A stretch of 37,716 bases of DNA from SAR202 cluster bacterium (GCA_016872385.1 VGZV01000027.1:1-37716), one strand, 5' to 3'. Counted from the first letter of the stretch, positions 25,499-34,025 are shown. The notes: generated from the sequence alone by a model not told the origin. Program-made: numbers and translations.

Positions 25499-26824
25499 AT
25501 GACCCTCTTTGACCACCACCGGCGGCAGCGGGCCAGGGAGGACGCCCCCCTGGCGGAGCGGATGCGCCCCCGGACTTTTGACGAGTTTGTGGGCCAGGAG
25601 CACATCCTGGGGCCGGACCGAGTGCTGCGCCGGGCCATCGCCGTGGACCGCCTGCCTTCCTTGATTCTGTGGGGGCCGCCGGGCAGCGGCAAGACCACCC
25701 TGGCCCGGCTGCTGGCGGGCGTCACCCAGGCCCACTTTGAGCCGGTCAGCGCCGTAACCTCCGGCGTGGCGGACCTGCGGCGCATCGTGGCGGAAGCCCG
25801 GGACCGGCTGGGGATGAACGGCCAGCGCACCATCCTCTTTGTGGACGAGATTCACCGTTTCAACAAGGCCCAGCAGGACGTGATTCTGCCCCACGTGGAA
25901 GACGGCACAATTACCTTCGTCGGGGCCACCACCGAAAACCCTTCCTTCGAGGTTATCTCACCGTTGCTGTCCCGCAGCCGGGTGTTCACCTTGAAGGCCC
26001 TGACTGCTGAGCAGGTGGCGGTCATCGTCCAGCGCGCCCTGGCAGACACCGAGCGCGGCCTGGGCAAGCTGCAAGTAAGCTTGGCACCGGAGGCCTTGGA
26101 GCACTTGGTGAACATCGCCAACGGCGACGCCCGCATCGCCCTCAACGCCCTGGAGACCGCCGCCGCAGCCACCGGGCCAGACCCGCAGGGGCAGCGCGCC
26201 ATCGGCCTGGAGACCATATCAGACGCCCTGCAGCGCCGCTCGCCCCTGTACGACCGGGCCGGGGAAAGCCACTACGACACCATCTCCGCCTTCATCAAGT
26301 CAGTGCGCGGCTCATCGCCCGATGGCGCGCTTTACTGGCTGGCGCGCATGATTGAGGCGGGGGAGGACCCGCTGTTCATTGCCCGGCGGCTGGTGATTCT
26401 GGCGGCGGAGGACATTGGCCTGGCAGAACCCCAGGCCCTGGCGGTGGCGGTGGCCGCCCAGCAGGCGGTGCATTTTCTGGGGATGCCCGAGGGCCGCATC
26501 CCCTTGGCGGAAGCCACCGTGTATCTGGCCACCGCCCCCAAGAGCAACACGGCCTACATGGCTCTGGAGCGGGCGCTAGCTGACGTGCGCCAACTGCCCA
26601 ACGAGCCGGTGCCCCTGCACCTGCGCAACGCCGTTACGGGAATGATGAAGGACCTGGGCTACGGCAAGGGATACAGGTACGCCCACGACTTTCCGGGGCA
26701 CTTTGTGGAGCAGGAGTTCCTGCCGCCATCATTAAAAGACCGGCGCTACTACCAGCCCAGCACGGAAGGGGCAGAGGCGATGATAGGGGAGCGGTTGCGG
26801 AAGTGGTGGGGGGAAAGGGGGTGA
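25499..26824 (+). CDS. rarA: Replication-associated recombination protein A (RarA/MgsA/WRNIP1 family)
   Basis: 441 residues, a clamp-loader-like AAA+ ATPase that acts at stalled replication forks. Walker A is GPPGSGKTT (59-67), Walker B FVDEIHRFNKAQQD (about 115-128), sensor 1 FVGATTENPSFEV, and the Arg finger region LSRSRVF. The C-terminal tetramerisation region includes GEDPLFIARRLVILAAEDIGLA and ends with PSTEGAEAMIGERL. The length fits the family (E. coli 447). The start ATG 25499 lacks a strong ribosome binding site and lies just after the MITE-like element. Confidence 0.95.
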   Translation: MTLFDHHRRQRAREDAPLAERMRPRTFDEFVGQEHILGPDRVLRRAIAVDRLPSLILWGPPGSGKTTLARLLAGVTQAHFEPVSAVTSGVADLRRIVAEARDRLGMNGQRTILFVDEIHRFNKAQQDVILPHVEDGTITFVGATTENPSFEVISPLLSRSRVFTLKALTAEQVAVIVQRALADTERGLGKLQVSLAPEALEHLVNIANGDARIALNALETAAAATGPDPQGQRAIGLETISDALQRRSPLYDRAGESHYDTISAFIKSVRGSSPDGALYWLARMIEAGEDPLFIARRLVILAAEDIGLAEPQALAVAVAAQQAVHFLGMPEGRIPLAEATVYLATAPKSNTAYMALERALADVRQLPNEPVPLHLRNAVTGMMKDLGYGKGYRYAHDFPGHFVEQEFLPPSLKDRRYYQPSTEGAEAMIGERLRKWWGERG

Positions 26825-26870
26825 AGCGGCAAATACGCCCTTATTCACCATGTTGGGACTGCACGCCCTG

Positions 26871-26899
26871 TTGACCGGAATTTGGGGCTGGTATAGTAT
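26871..26899 (+). promoter_or_regulatory. Promoter upstream of the first plsY paralog
   Basis: TTGACC (26871-26876), a 17-bp spacer and TAGTAT (26894-26899); the overlapping TGGTATAGT reads as an extended -10. Downstream, before the gene, lies a repeat with TCCCGAT/ATCGGGA and CTGGGG/CCCCAG palindromes (26950-27050). Confidence 0.55.
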
Positions 26900-27098
26900 T
26901 TCCAGGGCCATCGGACAGGCCCTTGAGAAGGCCTAACAAAATGAAGGATGTCCTTCTGCGGAGTCCCGATGACATCGGGACGACGAAGAATCTGGGGTGG
27001 GGTAAACGCCCGCCGCCCCAGACCCTTCGTTTCGCTCAGGGTGACAACTTCGGCATTTTGTTAGGGGTCTTCAGAGTGTGCACCGGCAAAGGCGAACC

Positions 27099-27767
27099 AT
27101 GTGGGATGAGCTAATCCTGGTACAAAAAATCCTGGCCTCCATCCTGGTGGGTTACCTGCTGGGTTCCATTCCCTTTGCCCACGTCGCCGCCCGGCTGAAC
27201 GGCGTAGATATCTTCGCCACCGGCAGCGGCCAGGCGGGCACCGCCAACGTTTTCTGGAACGTAGGGCGGCGCATTGGCGTGCTGGTGTTTGTGGGAGATA
27301 TTGCCAAGGGGTCGGTGGCCGTGCTGGTGGCCCAGCTTATGGACATTCCCAGCCCCCTGGTGCTGCTGGCCGGGACCGCCGCAGTTATGGGCCACTGGAA
27401 GTCCATCTTCACCGGTTTCCGCGGCGGCGATGGCATGGCAACGCTGCTGGGCGTAACTATCACCCTGGCGCCGGTGCTGGCGGCAATAGGAATTGCGGCT
27501 GGCTTGGTGGTGGTAATCCTGCGCTGGCGGTCAACCATGCGCTCCGCCTGGGGAATAGGAACCTGTTATGTCGCCGTGCTGGCAGCCAGCCTGGTCTATG
27601 ACACCCACTTTGTATTGGTGCTGGGACTGGCGCTGCTGGCTGGACTGGTACTGTGGCACAACATTGTGATGCACCGCCGGCTAGACCACTACGAATCCGC
27701 CGACATTCTGGATGAGAACGCGGGCGCAGATTCCAGCATGGATACCACCGCCCCGCAGAACCACTAA
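27099..27767 (+). CDS. PlsY-family protein with altered acyltransferase motifs
   Basis: 222 residues, about five membrane segments. PlsY transfers acyl from acyl-phosphate to glycerol-3-phosphate, the first step of phospholipid synthesis. The overall plan is kept, but the usual motifs are changed: SGNxGATN reads GSGQAGTANV, and the GG(K/R)G loop reads FRGGDGMATLLG, with Asp in place of the basic residue. The protein may have a different substrate or role, or be inactive. A canonical paralog lies at 33248-33934. The C-terminus has a charged tail not present in typical PlsY. ATG 27099 is preferred over the upstream ATG; the stop overlaps the convergent TPR gene by four bases. Confidence 0.75.
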   Translation: MWDELILVQKILASILVGYLLGSIPFAHVAARLNGVDIFATGSGQAGTANVFWNVGRRIGVLVFVGDIAKGSVAVLVAQLMDIPSPLVLLAGTAAVMGHWKSIFTGFRGGDGMATLLGVTITLAPVLAAIGIAAGLVVVILRWRSTMRSAWGIGTCYVAVLAASLVYDTHFVLVLGLALLAGLVLWHNIVMHRRLDHYESADILDENAGADSSMDTTAPQNH

Positions 27768-29002
27768 TCCGGCAGTGTCCCCTGGCGGCCCTGCGCCTGC
27801 CCCTTTATCTGCAACAGCTTTACTACCCACCCCAGGTCATCATCCTTGGCGGCATCGGCCTGCAATTCCGGCGACAACCGCAGAGCGCGCTCCAGATGGA
27901 CCTGGCTATGTTCCAGGTTTCCCTGCCGGGCGTACTGCCGCGCCGCATTGTAACGGGCATCAGCCAAGTCTGGCGCGGCCCGCAACGCCGCCAGGTAAGC
28001 CTGAAGCGCCAAGGCATCGTTGCCCAGATTCTCATGGGCTGCGCCCTGGTTATTCAGCGCCTCAGCAAAGCCCGGGCGCAGAGCCAAGGCAGCGGCATAG
28101 TCGGAAAGCGCAAGCTCGTATTGCTCCAGGGCGTCGTAGGCCAGGCCCCGGTTGTTCAACGCCTCGGCATCATCGGGCCGCAGCCGGAGGAACTGAGAGT
28201 AGTCTTCCACCGCGTCCTCCAGGCTGCCTAGATAATAACAAGTGCGGGCGCGGTTGAAGAAGGCGTCGGCATTTTCCGGGTTGTGCTCCAGCGCGGCAGC
28301 GTAATCTGCAATAGCCTCACCGTGCCGGCCCAGTTCATCCAGGGAAGCGCCCCGGTTAAGGTAAGCGTTGGACAGGCTGGGCCGCTGGGCAATGACCTGA
28401 GTAAAAGCGTCCACCGCCTCCTGGTGCCGCCCTTGCGCAGCCAGCACTACGCCCTGATTGTACCGGGCTTGCAGATAGCCAGGCCGCAGGGCGATGGCCC
28501 GGTCATAGTCGGCCAGGGCCTGGTTAGACTGCCCAAGGTCATCCAGGAGATTGCCCCGCTGGTAGTACACTTCAGGACGCTGCGGCTCCTGCTGGGCCAA
28601 CGCGGTGAGCAGCGCCACCGCCTCCTGCCGCTGCCCCAGCCGGGCCAAGGCCAGCGCCAGGTTGAATTTGGCGGCATCCAGCTGCGGTTCCTGGGCCAGC
28701 GCCTGCTGGTAAAGGCCCAAAGCCTCTTCATACCTGGCCAGGGCAAAGCAGGCGTTGCCGCCTGCCAGCAGGCCCGCCGCATCCAGGGTTTCGCGCGCCA
28801 ACGCTGACCAGGCCTGGGCCACCTCCCGCCGGCCTGCGCCAATGAGGCTGCCGCCCCTGGGATAGGGCGTCAGATATGGAAAGCCTGCGCCGTGCCGCTC
28901 CAGCAAGGAAACCAGGCGGGCAAGGGCTGGAGAAAAGCCCGACTTTTCCATCAGGAGAAGTTCTTCACCAATACTAAATTGATGGCGCTGATGCCGTACC
29001 AT
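27764..29002 (-). CDS. TPR-repeat protein
   Basis: 412 residues with about nine tetratricopeptide repeats from residue 75 to 390. The repeat pattern is seen in units such as AYLNRGASLDELGRHGEAIA and ALNNRGLAYDALEQYELAL, each with the W/L-G-Y/F-A-P-type spacing. TPR arrays mediate protein-protein contacts; no enzymatic domain, signal peptide or membrane segment is present. The N-terminal 70 residues are not repetitive. ATG 29002 is used; ATG 28951 is a possible start. It is convergent with plsY-like and separated from the CMD genes by an inverted-repeat element. Partner unknown. Confidence 0.85.
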   Translation of the reverse strand: MVRHQRHQFSIGEELLLMEKSGFSPALARLVSLLERHGAGFPYLTPYPRGGSLIGAGRREVAQAWSALARETLDAAGLLAGGNACFALARYEEALGLYQQALAQEPQLDAAKFNLALALARLGQRQEAVALLTALAQQEPQRPEVYYQRGNLLDDLGQSNQALADYDRAIALRPGYLQARYNQGVVLAAQGRHQEAVDAFTQVIAQRPSLSNAYLNRGASLDELGRHGEAIADYAAALEHNPENADAFFNRARTCYYLGSLEDAVEDYSQFLRLRPDDAEALNNRGLAYDALEQYELALSDYAAALALRPGFAEALNNQGAAHENLGNDALALQAYLAALRAAPDLADARYNAARQYARQGNLEHSQVHLERALRLSPELQADAAKDDDLGWVVKLLQIKGQAQGRQGTLPD

Positions 29003-29015
29003 CCCGCCATAACTC

Positions 29016-29139
29016 AGAGCCTGTGTGAGAATTGCTAGGAAATTGTCCCCTCATCCTGAACTTGTCGAAGGAGCGGCGGACTCTAACCCGCCCGTGGTTC
29101 GACAAGCTCACCACGAGCGGGAATTATCACACACTCTCT
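29016..29139. mobile_element. MITE-like inverted-repeat element (124 bp)
   Basis: AGAGCCTGTGTGAGAATT (29016-29033) matches the reverse complement of AATTATCACACACTCTCT (29122-29139) at 15 of 18 positions. Inside are palindromic modules with the loops GAACTTGTCGA and TCGACAAGCTC. Same length as the element at 34026-34149. No coding capacity. Confidence 0.6.
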
Positions 29140-29165
29140 ACGAGAGAGGGCCGTGATGCACAATG

Positions 29166-29708
29166 TTACAGAGTGGATGCCGTGCCCTGGGGCAGGTCCA
29201 CTTTCAGGGCTTGCAACGCATGGGCCAGGGTGGAGTAATACATGATGAGCAAGGTCAATTCCACGGTGGCCTGGTTGCCCAGCATTCGGTGCACTGCGCC
29301 AAAGGTGTCGTCAGAGACTTCGTGGGTGGTCAACAGCTCCTTGGCGTAGCGCACAATGCGGGCATCATCGCCCCGCAGGCCAGTGGGGGCGCTGCGGTCG
29401 CGGATGGCGTTGATGACGGCGTCGTTGACCCCCTTTTCCCGGGCCAAACGCTCGTGGGCCGTCCAGACGTAGGGGTTGTTGGCTTCCCTGGCGGCACAGA
29501 GAATTGCTAACTCCTTGAGCCGTTCATCAATCTCGGCATGGAACCGGACGTACTCGCCAAAGGCGGCCAGTCTTCCGGTAGCCTCCGGGCTATTGAGCAG
29601 CGCCGAAAAGTTGGGGCCGACGCGGCCCCGGCTGCCGGCAATGCCGTCAAAGTGTTGCTGGTCTTCCGGGGCAAGGTCTTCGCGCTTGATGTACGGTACG
29701 CGGGCCAT
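29166..29708 (-). CDS. Carboxymuconolactone-decarboxylase-like protein, copy 2 (no CxxC)
   Basis: 180 residues of the AhpD/CMD alpha-helical fold. The pattern ERLKELAILCAAREANNPYVWTAHERLAREKGV is the CMD core. AhpD-type peroxidase activity needs CxxC in this helix; here the positions read N and V, so the redox pair is absent and a decarboxylase-like or unknown role is more likely. ATG 29708 with AGGAGG eight bases upstream. The next gene upstream, separated by 26 bp, is a clear paralog, so this is a tandem duplication. Confidence 0.85.
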   Translation of the reverse strand: MARVPYIKREDLAPEDQQHFDGIAGSRGRVGPNFSALLNSPEATGRLAAFGEYVRFHAEIDERLKELAILCAAREANNPYVWTAHERLAREKGVNDAVINAIRDRSAPTGLRGDDARIVRYAKELLTTHEVSDDTFGAVHRMLGNQATVELTLLIMYYSTLAHALQALKVDLPQGTASTL

Positions 29709-29734
29709 TACTGTTCCTCCTGGTTGACTGGCGT

Positions 29735-30286
29735 TTACAGGGTGGAAACCCGGCCGGGCTGCATTTCCGGCTTCAGCGCAATCTGGGCCATAGCCACGGC
29801 AGTGTAGTAGCAAACGGTCAGGGTCAGGTCCACCACGCCCTGGGTGCCCAGCATGGCATGGGCCGCAGCGAAGGTGTCGTCGGTGACGTTCTTGTCCCGG
29901 ACCATCTGGTGCACGTAGCGGGCGATGACGGCCTCGTCCTTGGTAAGGCCTTGGGGAGCGCGCCGGGTGCGGATGCTCTCGATGGACGCCTTGCTGACTC
30001 CGGCCTTTTCCGCCGCCACCGCATGGCCGGTCCATTCAATACCGCTGTTCCACTCGCGGGCGGTTAGAATAATAGCCAGTTCCTTAACACGCTCCGGCAT
30101 GGAGCTATCAAAGCGCAACTGCGCACCCAGGGAAGTCAGGTGGCCCGCAGCCTTGGGGCTGTTCAGCAGCGCACGGAACTGGTAGCCCACTTCCGGCTGG
30201 CCCCGGTCGCGACGGATACGGTCATAGGTTTGCTGCCCTTCTTGGTCCAGGTCTTCCCGGTTCACGTAGGGTACACGCGCCGCCAT
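29735..30286 (-). CDS. Carboxymuconolactone-decarboxylase-like protein, copy 1 (no CxxC)
   Basis: 183 residues, paralogous to the following gene: MAARVPYVNREDLDQEGQQ versus MARVPYIKREDLAPEDQQH at the start and RVSTL versus TASTL at the end. The core ERVKELAIILTAREWNSGIEWTGHAV again lacks the AhpD Cys pair, but keeps a Glu and a His that could act in catalysis. ATG 30286 has AGGAG ten bases upstream. Transcribed divergently from the UXX-star gene. Substrate is unknown; CMD proteins of this type are numerous in Chloroflexota and aromatic-compound degraders. Confidence 0.86.
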   Translation of the reverse strand: MAARVPYVNREDLDQEGQQTYDRIRRDRGQPEVGYQFRALLNSPKAAGHLTSLGAQLRFDSSMPERVKELAIILTAREWNSGIEWTGHAVAAEKAGVSKASIESIRTRRAPQGLTKDEAVIARYVHQMVRDKNVTDDTFAAAHAMLGTQGVVDLTLTVCYYTAVAMAQIALKPEMQPGRVSTL

Positions 30287-30315
30287 AAGTTTTTGCTCCT
30301 TTCCCGCTCTGCGGG

Positions 30316-30344
30316 TTGAACTGGATTTCGGACGCCCTTACAAT
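30316..30344 (+). promoter_or_regulatory. Promoter of the UXX-star gene
   Basis: TTGAAC (30316-30321), a 17-bp spacer and TACAAT (30339-30344), in the 100-bp divergent region between the CMD genes and the UXX-star gene. Confidence 0.65.
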
Positions 30345-30386
30345 ACGGCCTGAATTTACAGTTCCGGTTTTTAGCGAGGATACGCC

Positions 30387-30617
30387 GTGACTACTGCTGG
30401 ACAGCCGAGTATTGTCATCTACACCCACCCGGATTGCACCTTCTCCGCCGCCGCCAAAATGGACTTCCGCCGCCGCCGCATTGCCTACACCGAGGTTGAC
30501 CTGGGCAAGAACCCAGAACGTATCCCGGACCTGCTCAAGCTGAGTAACGGGGAACGGGTGACGCCAGTCATTGTGGAGAACGGCAAGGTGACCATTGGGT
30601 TCAACGGCGGTTATTGA
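30387..30617 (+). CDS. UXX-star family thioredoxin/glutaredoxin-like protein (Cys form)
   Basis: 76 residues, GTG start with GAGGA upstream. The fold is glutaredoxin-like: IVIYTHPDCTFSAAAKMDF with a single active-site Cys (C17, CTFS), then the cis-Pro segment RVTPVIVENG and the ending TIGFNGGY. This matches the UXX-star (seleno)protein family, in which the first Cys is often selenocysteine; here it is an ordinary Cys codon (TGC), so no SECIS is expected. Only one Cys remains, so a monothiol or scaffold role is likely. It is divergent from two CMD-like genes, which may share a redox theme, though those genes also lack Cys pairs. Confidence 0.78.
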   Translation: MTTAGQPSIVIYTHPDCTFSAAAKMDFRRRRIAYTEVDLGKNPERIPDLLKLSNGERVTPVIVENGKVTIGFNGGY

Positions 30618-30804
30618 GACTTCTAGCTGCCGGGTAGTTTACCCTGCACACATTGTGGCAAAGCCAGCCCACCACCGACGCAGTTAAGTTTAATACACGG
30701 TGTCAAGGCGCACTGCAACTGCCTTGCGCGCAGCCCCGGCCTGTCGGGACGCTTACCTAAATATGCCTGGATCAAGCCGGCCATGTGCCACTGACACTTG
30801 CGCC

Positions 30805-30833
30805 TTGTGACCAACCAGGGCCTGTGATACCAT
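30805..30833 (+). promoter_or_regulatory. Promoter of recA
   Basis: TTGTGA (30805-30810), a 17-bp spacer and TACCAT (30828-30833), the -10 lying in a GGGCC...GGCCC inverted repeat. No LexA-type palindrome is visible. The recA ATG follows about 30 bp later. Confidence 0.5.
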
Positions 30834-30864
30834 CGGCCCATCACAAAACACGAGGACGGTGGTC

Positions 30865-31953
30865 ATGGACAAGGACAAGCAAGCAGCCCTGGACATTGCC
30901 CTGGGGCGCATTGAAAAAGAGCACGGCAAAGGGGCCGTCATGCGTCTGGGCGAGATGGCCCAGCACCTGGCCACCGACGTAATCCCCACCGGCAGCTTGG
31001 CCCTGGACCTGGCCTTGGGCGTGGGCGGCCTGCCCCGGGGCCGAGTCACCGAGATCTTTGGCGGCGAGTCGGCGGGCAAGTCCACCCTGGCCATCCACCT
31101 GATGGCAGAGACCCAGCGCCTGGGCGGCGTGGCCGCCTACATTGATGTGGAGCACGCCCTGGACCCCAACTATGCCGCCAACTGCGGCCTCAAATTGGCG
31201 GACCTGCTCATTGCCCAGCCCGACAGCGCGGAGCAAGCGCTGGACATCACCGAACAGTTGGTGCGCAGCGGCGCCATTGACACTGTGGTGGTGGACAGCG
31301 TGGCCGCCCTGGTGCCCCAGGCCGAAGTAGAGGGCGACATGGGAGACAGCCACGTGGGGCTGCAAGCCCGCTTGATGTCCCAGGCCCTGCGCAAGCTCAC
31401 CTCAACAATCCACCGCTCCCGCACCGCAGTGGTGTTCATCAACCAGTTGCGGGAAAAAGTGGGCGTCACCTACGGCAGTCCGGAAGTGACCCCCGGCGGC
31501 CGGGCGTTGAAGTTCTACAGTTCTGTCCGCATTGACCTGCGCCGCAGCGAGTCCATAAAGCAAGGCTCAGAGATTATTGGCAGCCGGGTACGCGCCCGCA
31601 TCGTTAAAAACAAAGTGGCTGCCCCCTTCCGCGTGGCCGAGTTCGACATCATGTTCAACCGGGGCATCAGCAAGATGGGGGACATCCTGGACCTGGGCGT
31701 GAACCAGGGCATTTTGAAGAAGTCCGGAGCCTTCTACTCCTATGGCGAAACCCGCTTGGGCCAGGGCAGGGAAGCCGCCAAGGAGTTCCTGGCCCAGCAC
31801 CCGGAGATTGCCGAGTCCGTGGAGACCCGCATCCGGGGGCAGGTCAAAGGCGTTGCCGTCGCGGCGCCTCCCGCCGCCCGGGAGCCCGAGGAGCACGCAG
31901 AGGAACAAGCCCTCCTCCTGCCTGGCGCGGCTGGCGAGGCGGAAGAGGCGTAG
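30865..31953 (+). CDS. recA: Recombinase RecA
   Basis: 362 residues. RecA forms filaments on ssDNA, drives strand exchange, and activates LexA cleavage. Walker A reads GGESAGKST (66-74), where most RecA have GPESSGKTT; Walker B is [12 protein letters not shown]. The L1/L2 region and [21 protein letters not shown] are normal. The C-terminus is acidic (many Glu in the last 25 residues), as usual. ATG 30865 has GAGGA eight bases upstream; the frame is open two codons earlier, which is not needed. recX follows after a 268-bp gap containing a MITE-like element. Confidence 0.97.
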   Translation: MDKDKQAALDIALGRIEKEHGKGAVMRLGEMAQHLATDVIPTGSLALDLALGVGGLPRGRVTEIFGGESAGKSTLAIHLMAETQRLGGVAAYIDVEHALDPNYAANCGLKLADLLIAQPDSAEQALDITEQLVRSGAIDTVVVDSVAALVPQAEVEGDMGDSHVGLQARLMSQALRKLTSTIHRSRTAVVFINQLREKVGVTYGSPEVTPGGRALKFYSSVRIDLRRSESIKQGSEIIGSRVRARIVKNKVAAPFRVAEFDIMFNRGISKMGDILDLGVNQGILKKSGAFYSYGETRLGQGREAAKEFLAQHPEIAESVETRIRGQVKGVAVAAPPAAREPEEHAEEQALLLPGAAGEAEEA

Positions 31954-31999
31954 GCTGCGCGGAGAGCGTATCCTGGGAACCCAAGAGAGCCAAAGAGCG

Positions 32000-32134
32000 G
32001 GTAGTAGGCCAATCTGGTCTTCGTCGTTCCGGCTTGCGCTGGAACCCAGTGGTGCGTCTCACCCATACGCCTATCTGGGCACCCCGACGAGTCGGGGTGC
32101 GGCGGATGGCGTCTAAGCAAACTGACCCATTACC
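32000..32134. mobile_element. MITE-like element B (135 bp) between recA and recX
   Basis: GGTAGTAGGCCAATC (32000-32014) matches the reverse complement of AACTGACCCATTACC (32120-32134) at 10 of 15 positions. The first 50 bases align with element A (25344) with few differences, for instance GGTCTTCGTC and TTCCGGCTTGCG in both. It contains the internal palindrome CACCCCGAC...GTCGGGGTG. No coding capacity. Confidence 0.65.
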
Positions 32135-32221
32135 AAAGAACGCAGCAGGTTTGGGCTGGTTTTCGCTTTTCCCAGTGGTCTCAACATGCTCGGCGGCAAG
32201 TTATGGAATAGGCGTTAAGTG

Positions 32222-32737
32222 ATGCCCGAAGGCCAGGAGTCAGCCTCCTACTTACAGGCCCGGTCAGCAGCCCTGCGCTTCCTGGCGCACCGTCCCCGCA
32301 GCGAGGCCGAGGTGCGCCGCCGCTTGAGGGACCGCTACCCAACCCCTTTGCCAGAGCAGGTCATCGCCATTTTGAAGGACCAGCGCCTCCTGGATGATGC
32401 GGCTTTTGCTAGCCAGTGGCGGGCCAGCCGGGAACAACACCGGCCCAGGGCGGCAGCTATGCTCCGCCAGGAGCTAAGAGGGCTGGGGGTTGATCCAGAA
32501 GCGGTGTCTCAAGCATTGCAGGGGGTGGACGACCCGGCCAACTGCTACCGCGCCGGTCAGCGCGTGGCGCAACGCTGGGCGGGGCAAGAGTGGCAGGAGT
32601 TCCGGCAGCACATGATGGCCCACCTGATGCGGCGGGGATTTGGCCGGGCCTTGGCCCTGGAAACGGCAACCCGGTTGTGGGCGGAGCTATCGTCTAACCC
32701 GCTGGACAGCGATAAAGATGCCAACGGCCAGGAATAA
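32222..32737 (+). CDS. recX: Regulatory protein RecX
   Basis: 171 residues. RecX binds RecA filaments and limits their activity. The three-helix repeats are visible in ALRFLAHRPRSEAEVRRRLRD, LLDDAAFASQWRASRE, and the C-terminal HLMRRGFGRALALET. ATG 32222 directly follows a GTG and has no clear ribosome binding site. It is adjacent to recA, as in most bacteria. Its 3' end overlaps the convergent zinc-finger membrane protein gene by 51 bp, unusual for a conserved gene, which could mean the RecX C-terminus is extended. Confidence 0.88.
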   Translation: MPEGQESASYLQARSAALRFLAHRPRSEAEVRRRLRDRYPTPLPEQVIAILKDQRLLDDAAFASQWRASREQHRPRAAAMLRQELRGLGVDPEAVSQALQGVDDPANCYRAGQRVAQRWAGQEWQEFRQHMMAHLMRRGFGRALALETATRLWAELSSNPLDSDKDANGQE

Positions 32738-33205
32738 GAATCCCCAGAGGTCAAAGGGGAAACTTCGGAGCATCCAGGTTATTAGAAACGCCGCCGCCAC
32801 CGTGCCACCGGCAATCCAGGCCAAACCCGTGCCGCGCTTCCGGTTGGCGGCCAGGCTAATCAGTTCTCCAGCAAGGTAGCCAACGCCAAGGGCAAAAGCT
32901 GCGGATACAAAGGGGATGCGGCCCAAGAAGCTGGCATTTATAACTCCCCAAACTACCCCGCCGACTACCGCCACCGCCACCGCTGCTGCCAACGCCCTGG
33001 CATAATAGCTGGGCGTTACATTAAAAGTGGGCATGGGAGTGGCTTTTCCGCATCCCCGGCAGCGGATCCCCACTGGGGACTGTACCATGCACTGGGGACA
33101 CACCGGCTTATTGCATCGGCTGCATGAAACGCCGGTTTCTATGTCGGGGTGCCAGTGACACCGCCGCCCCGCTGCGGTCACCGGCTTATTTTGCTGTTCT
33201 GCCAT
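32687..33205 (-). CDS. B-box-type zinc-finger membrane protein
   Basis: 172 residues. The N-terminus carries a B-box-like zinc finger: C16, H19, C28, C31, C36 and C39, with a further C49/C52 pair. Three to four membrane segments follow (about 70-90, 97-115, 125-145 and 150-167). Similar N-terminal fingers precede rhomboid or other membrane domains in many bacteria; here the membrane part has no rhomboid catalytic Ser/His pattern. Function unknown. It overlaps the end of recX on the opposite strand. The ATG at 33205 has a weak GAGATGGC upstream. Confidence 0.78.
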   Translation of the reverse strand: MAEQQNKPVTAAGRRCHWHPDIETGVSCSRCNKPVCPQCMVQSPVGIRCRGCGKATPMPTFNVTPSYYARALAAAVAVAVVGGVVWGVINASFLGRIPFVSAAFALGVGYLAGELISLAANRKRGTGLAWIAGGTVAAAFLITWMLRSFPFDLWGFLFLAVGIFIAVQRVRR

Positions 33206-33247
33206 CTCAGTCCTTGGTGGGTAGGCAATAAAAACTGCCAGATTATG

Positions 33248-33934
33248 TTAATATGTCTCGGTGGGGGGCCTGCGGTCAATCCAGTCTTCCCCGCGGTCCA
33301 TGTCCCGGTCCCGGAACAGCCGATTAAACAGCACCTTGGCCCTGGACAAGTCCTGGGGAAAGGGGCCGCCATTGCCCAACAGGCGCTTGAGCGCCACCAG
33401 CGCCAGCACTCCCGCCAGATACCATGCCAGCGAGTTGGGCAACCCCACCGCCAGTGCCAGACCGGGTAAGACCGCCAGGCCAGCCAGCACCCAAACTGCG
33501 GAGCTGCGGGTAAGGAGCCAGCCCGCGCCGAAGACCGCCACAAAGGCGCCCAATAACACGGGGGAAAGGACTAGCAGGGCGCCCAAGGCGACTGCGATGC
33601 CCCGTCCTCCCTGAAACCCCAGGTAAACCGGCCAGTTATGCCCTGCTATGGCTGCCAGGGACGCCCCCAGCAGCCAGGGCGATGCCAGGTCCAGACCCAG
33701 GATATACCGGCCTGCCAGCGCTGGGCCTGCGCCCTTTACCAGCACATCCACCGCAATTAGGGGTGCCAGCCAGGGCTTTCCCACTTGCCGCACCAGGTTG
33801 GTGCCGCCCACGTTGCCGCTGCCGTACTGCCGGAGGTCAATCCCCTTCACTAGCCGGGCAATGAAGTAGGCGGTGGGCACTGCCCCAACCAAGTAGGCAA
33901 GGATGAAATATCCGGCAGCCACTGGCCAGTGCAT
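33248..33934 (-). CDS. plsY: Acyl-phosphate:glycerol-3-phosphate acyltransferase PlsY
   Basis: 228 residues, membrane protein with about five segments. PlsY makes lysophosphatidic acid from acyl-phosphate. The canonical motifs are present: SGNVGGTNLVRQVGK near 38-52 and GFQGGRGIAVALG near 107-119, with the third motif near RLL...GPF. Compared with the paralog at 27099 this copy keeps the catalytic-site residues and is the likely functional enzyme. The ATG at 33934 has only a weak upstream ribosome binding site. The C-terminus ends in a hydrophilic tail (DRGEDWIDRRPPTETY). It is alone on the minus strand between repeats and the zinc-finger gene. Confidence 0.9.
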   Translation of the reverse strand: MHWPVAAGYFILAYLVGAVPTAYFIARLVKGIDLRQYGSGNVGGTNLVRQVGKPWLAPLIAVDVLVKGAGPALAGRYILGLDLASPWLLGASLAAIAGHNWPVYLGFQGGRGIAVALGALLVLSPVLLGAFVAVFGAGWLLTRSSAVWVLAGLAVLPGLALAVGLPNSLAWYLAGVLALVALKRLLGNGGPFPQDLSRAKVLFNRLFRDRDMDRGEDWIDRRPPTETY

Positions 33935-34025
33935 TGCGCTATTTTACCGACAGGGACACTATGCACTGACCGGTCTGACAGACACCCCAACACCTTTTGC
34001 CCAGGGGCTTTTTATGCACCTTAAT

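Noticed and set aside
26923..27114. 63-codon frame before the first plsY
   Set aside because: It runs through palindromic repeat sequence and has no ribosome binding site or domain.
29032..29238. 68-codon plus-strand frame near the CMD genes
   Set aside because: It is formed by the inverted-repeat element and then lies antisense to the CMD gene.
30620..30864. LexA box upstream of recA
   Set aside because: No GAAC-N4-GTTC-like palindrome could be found there by eye.
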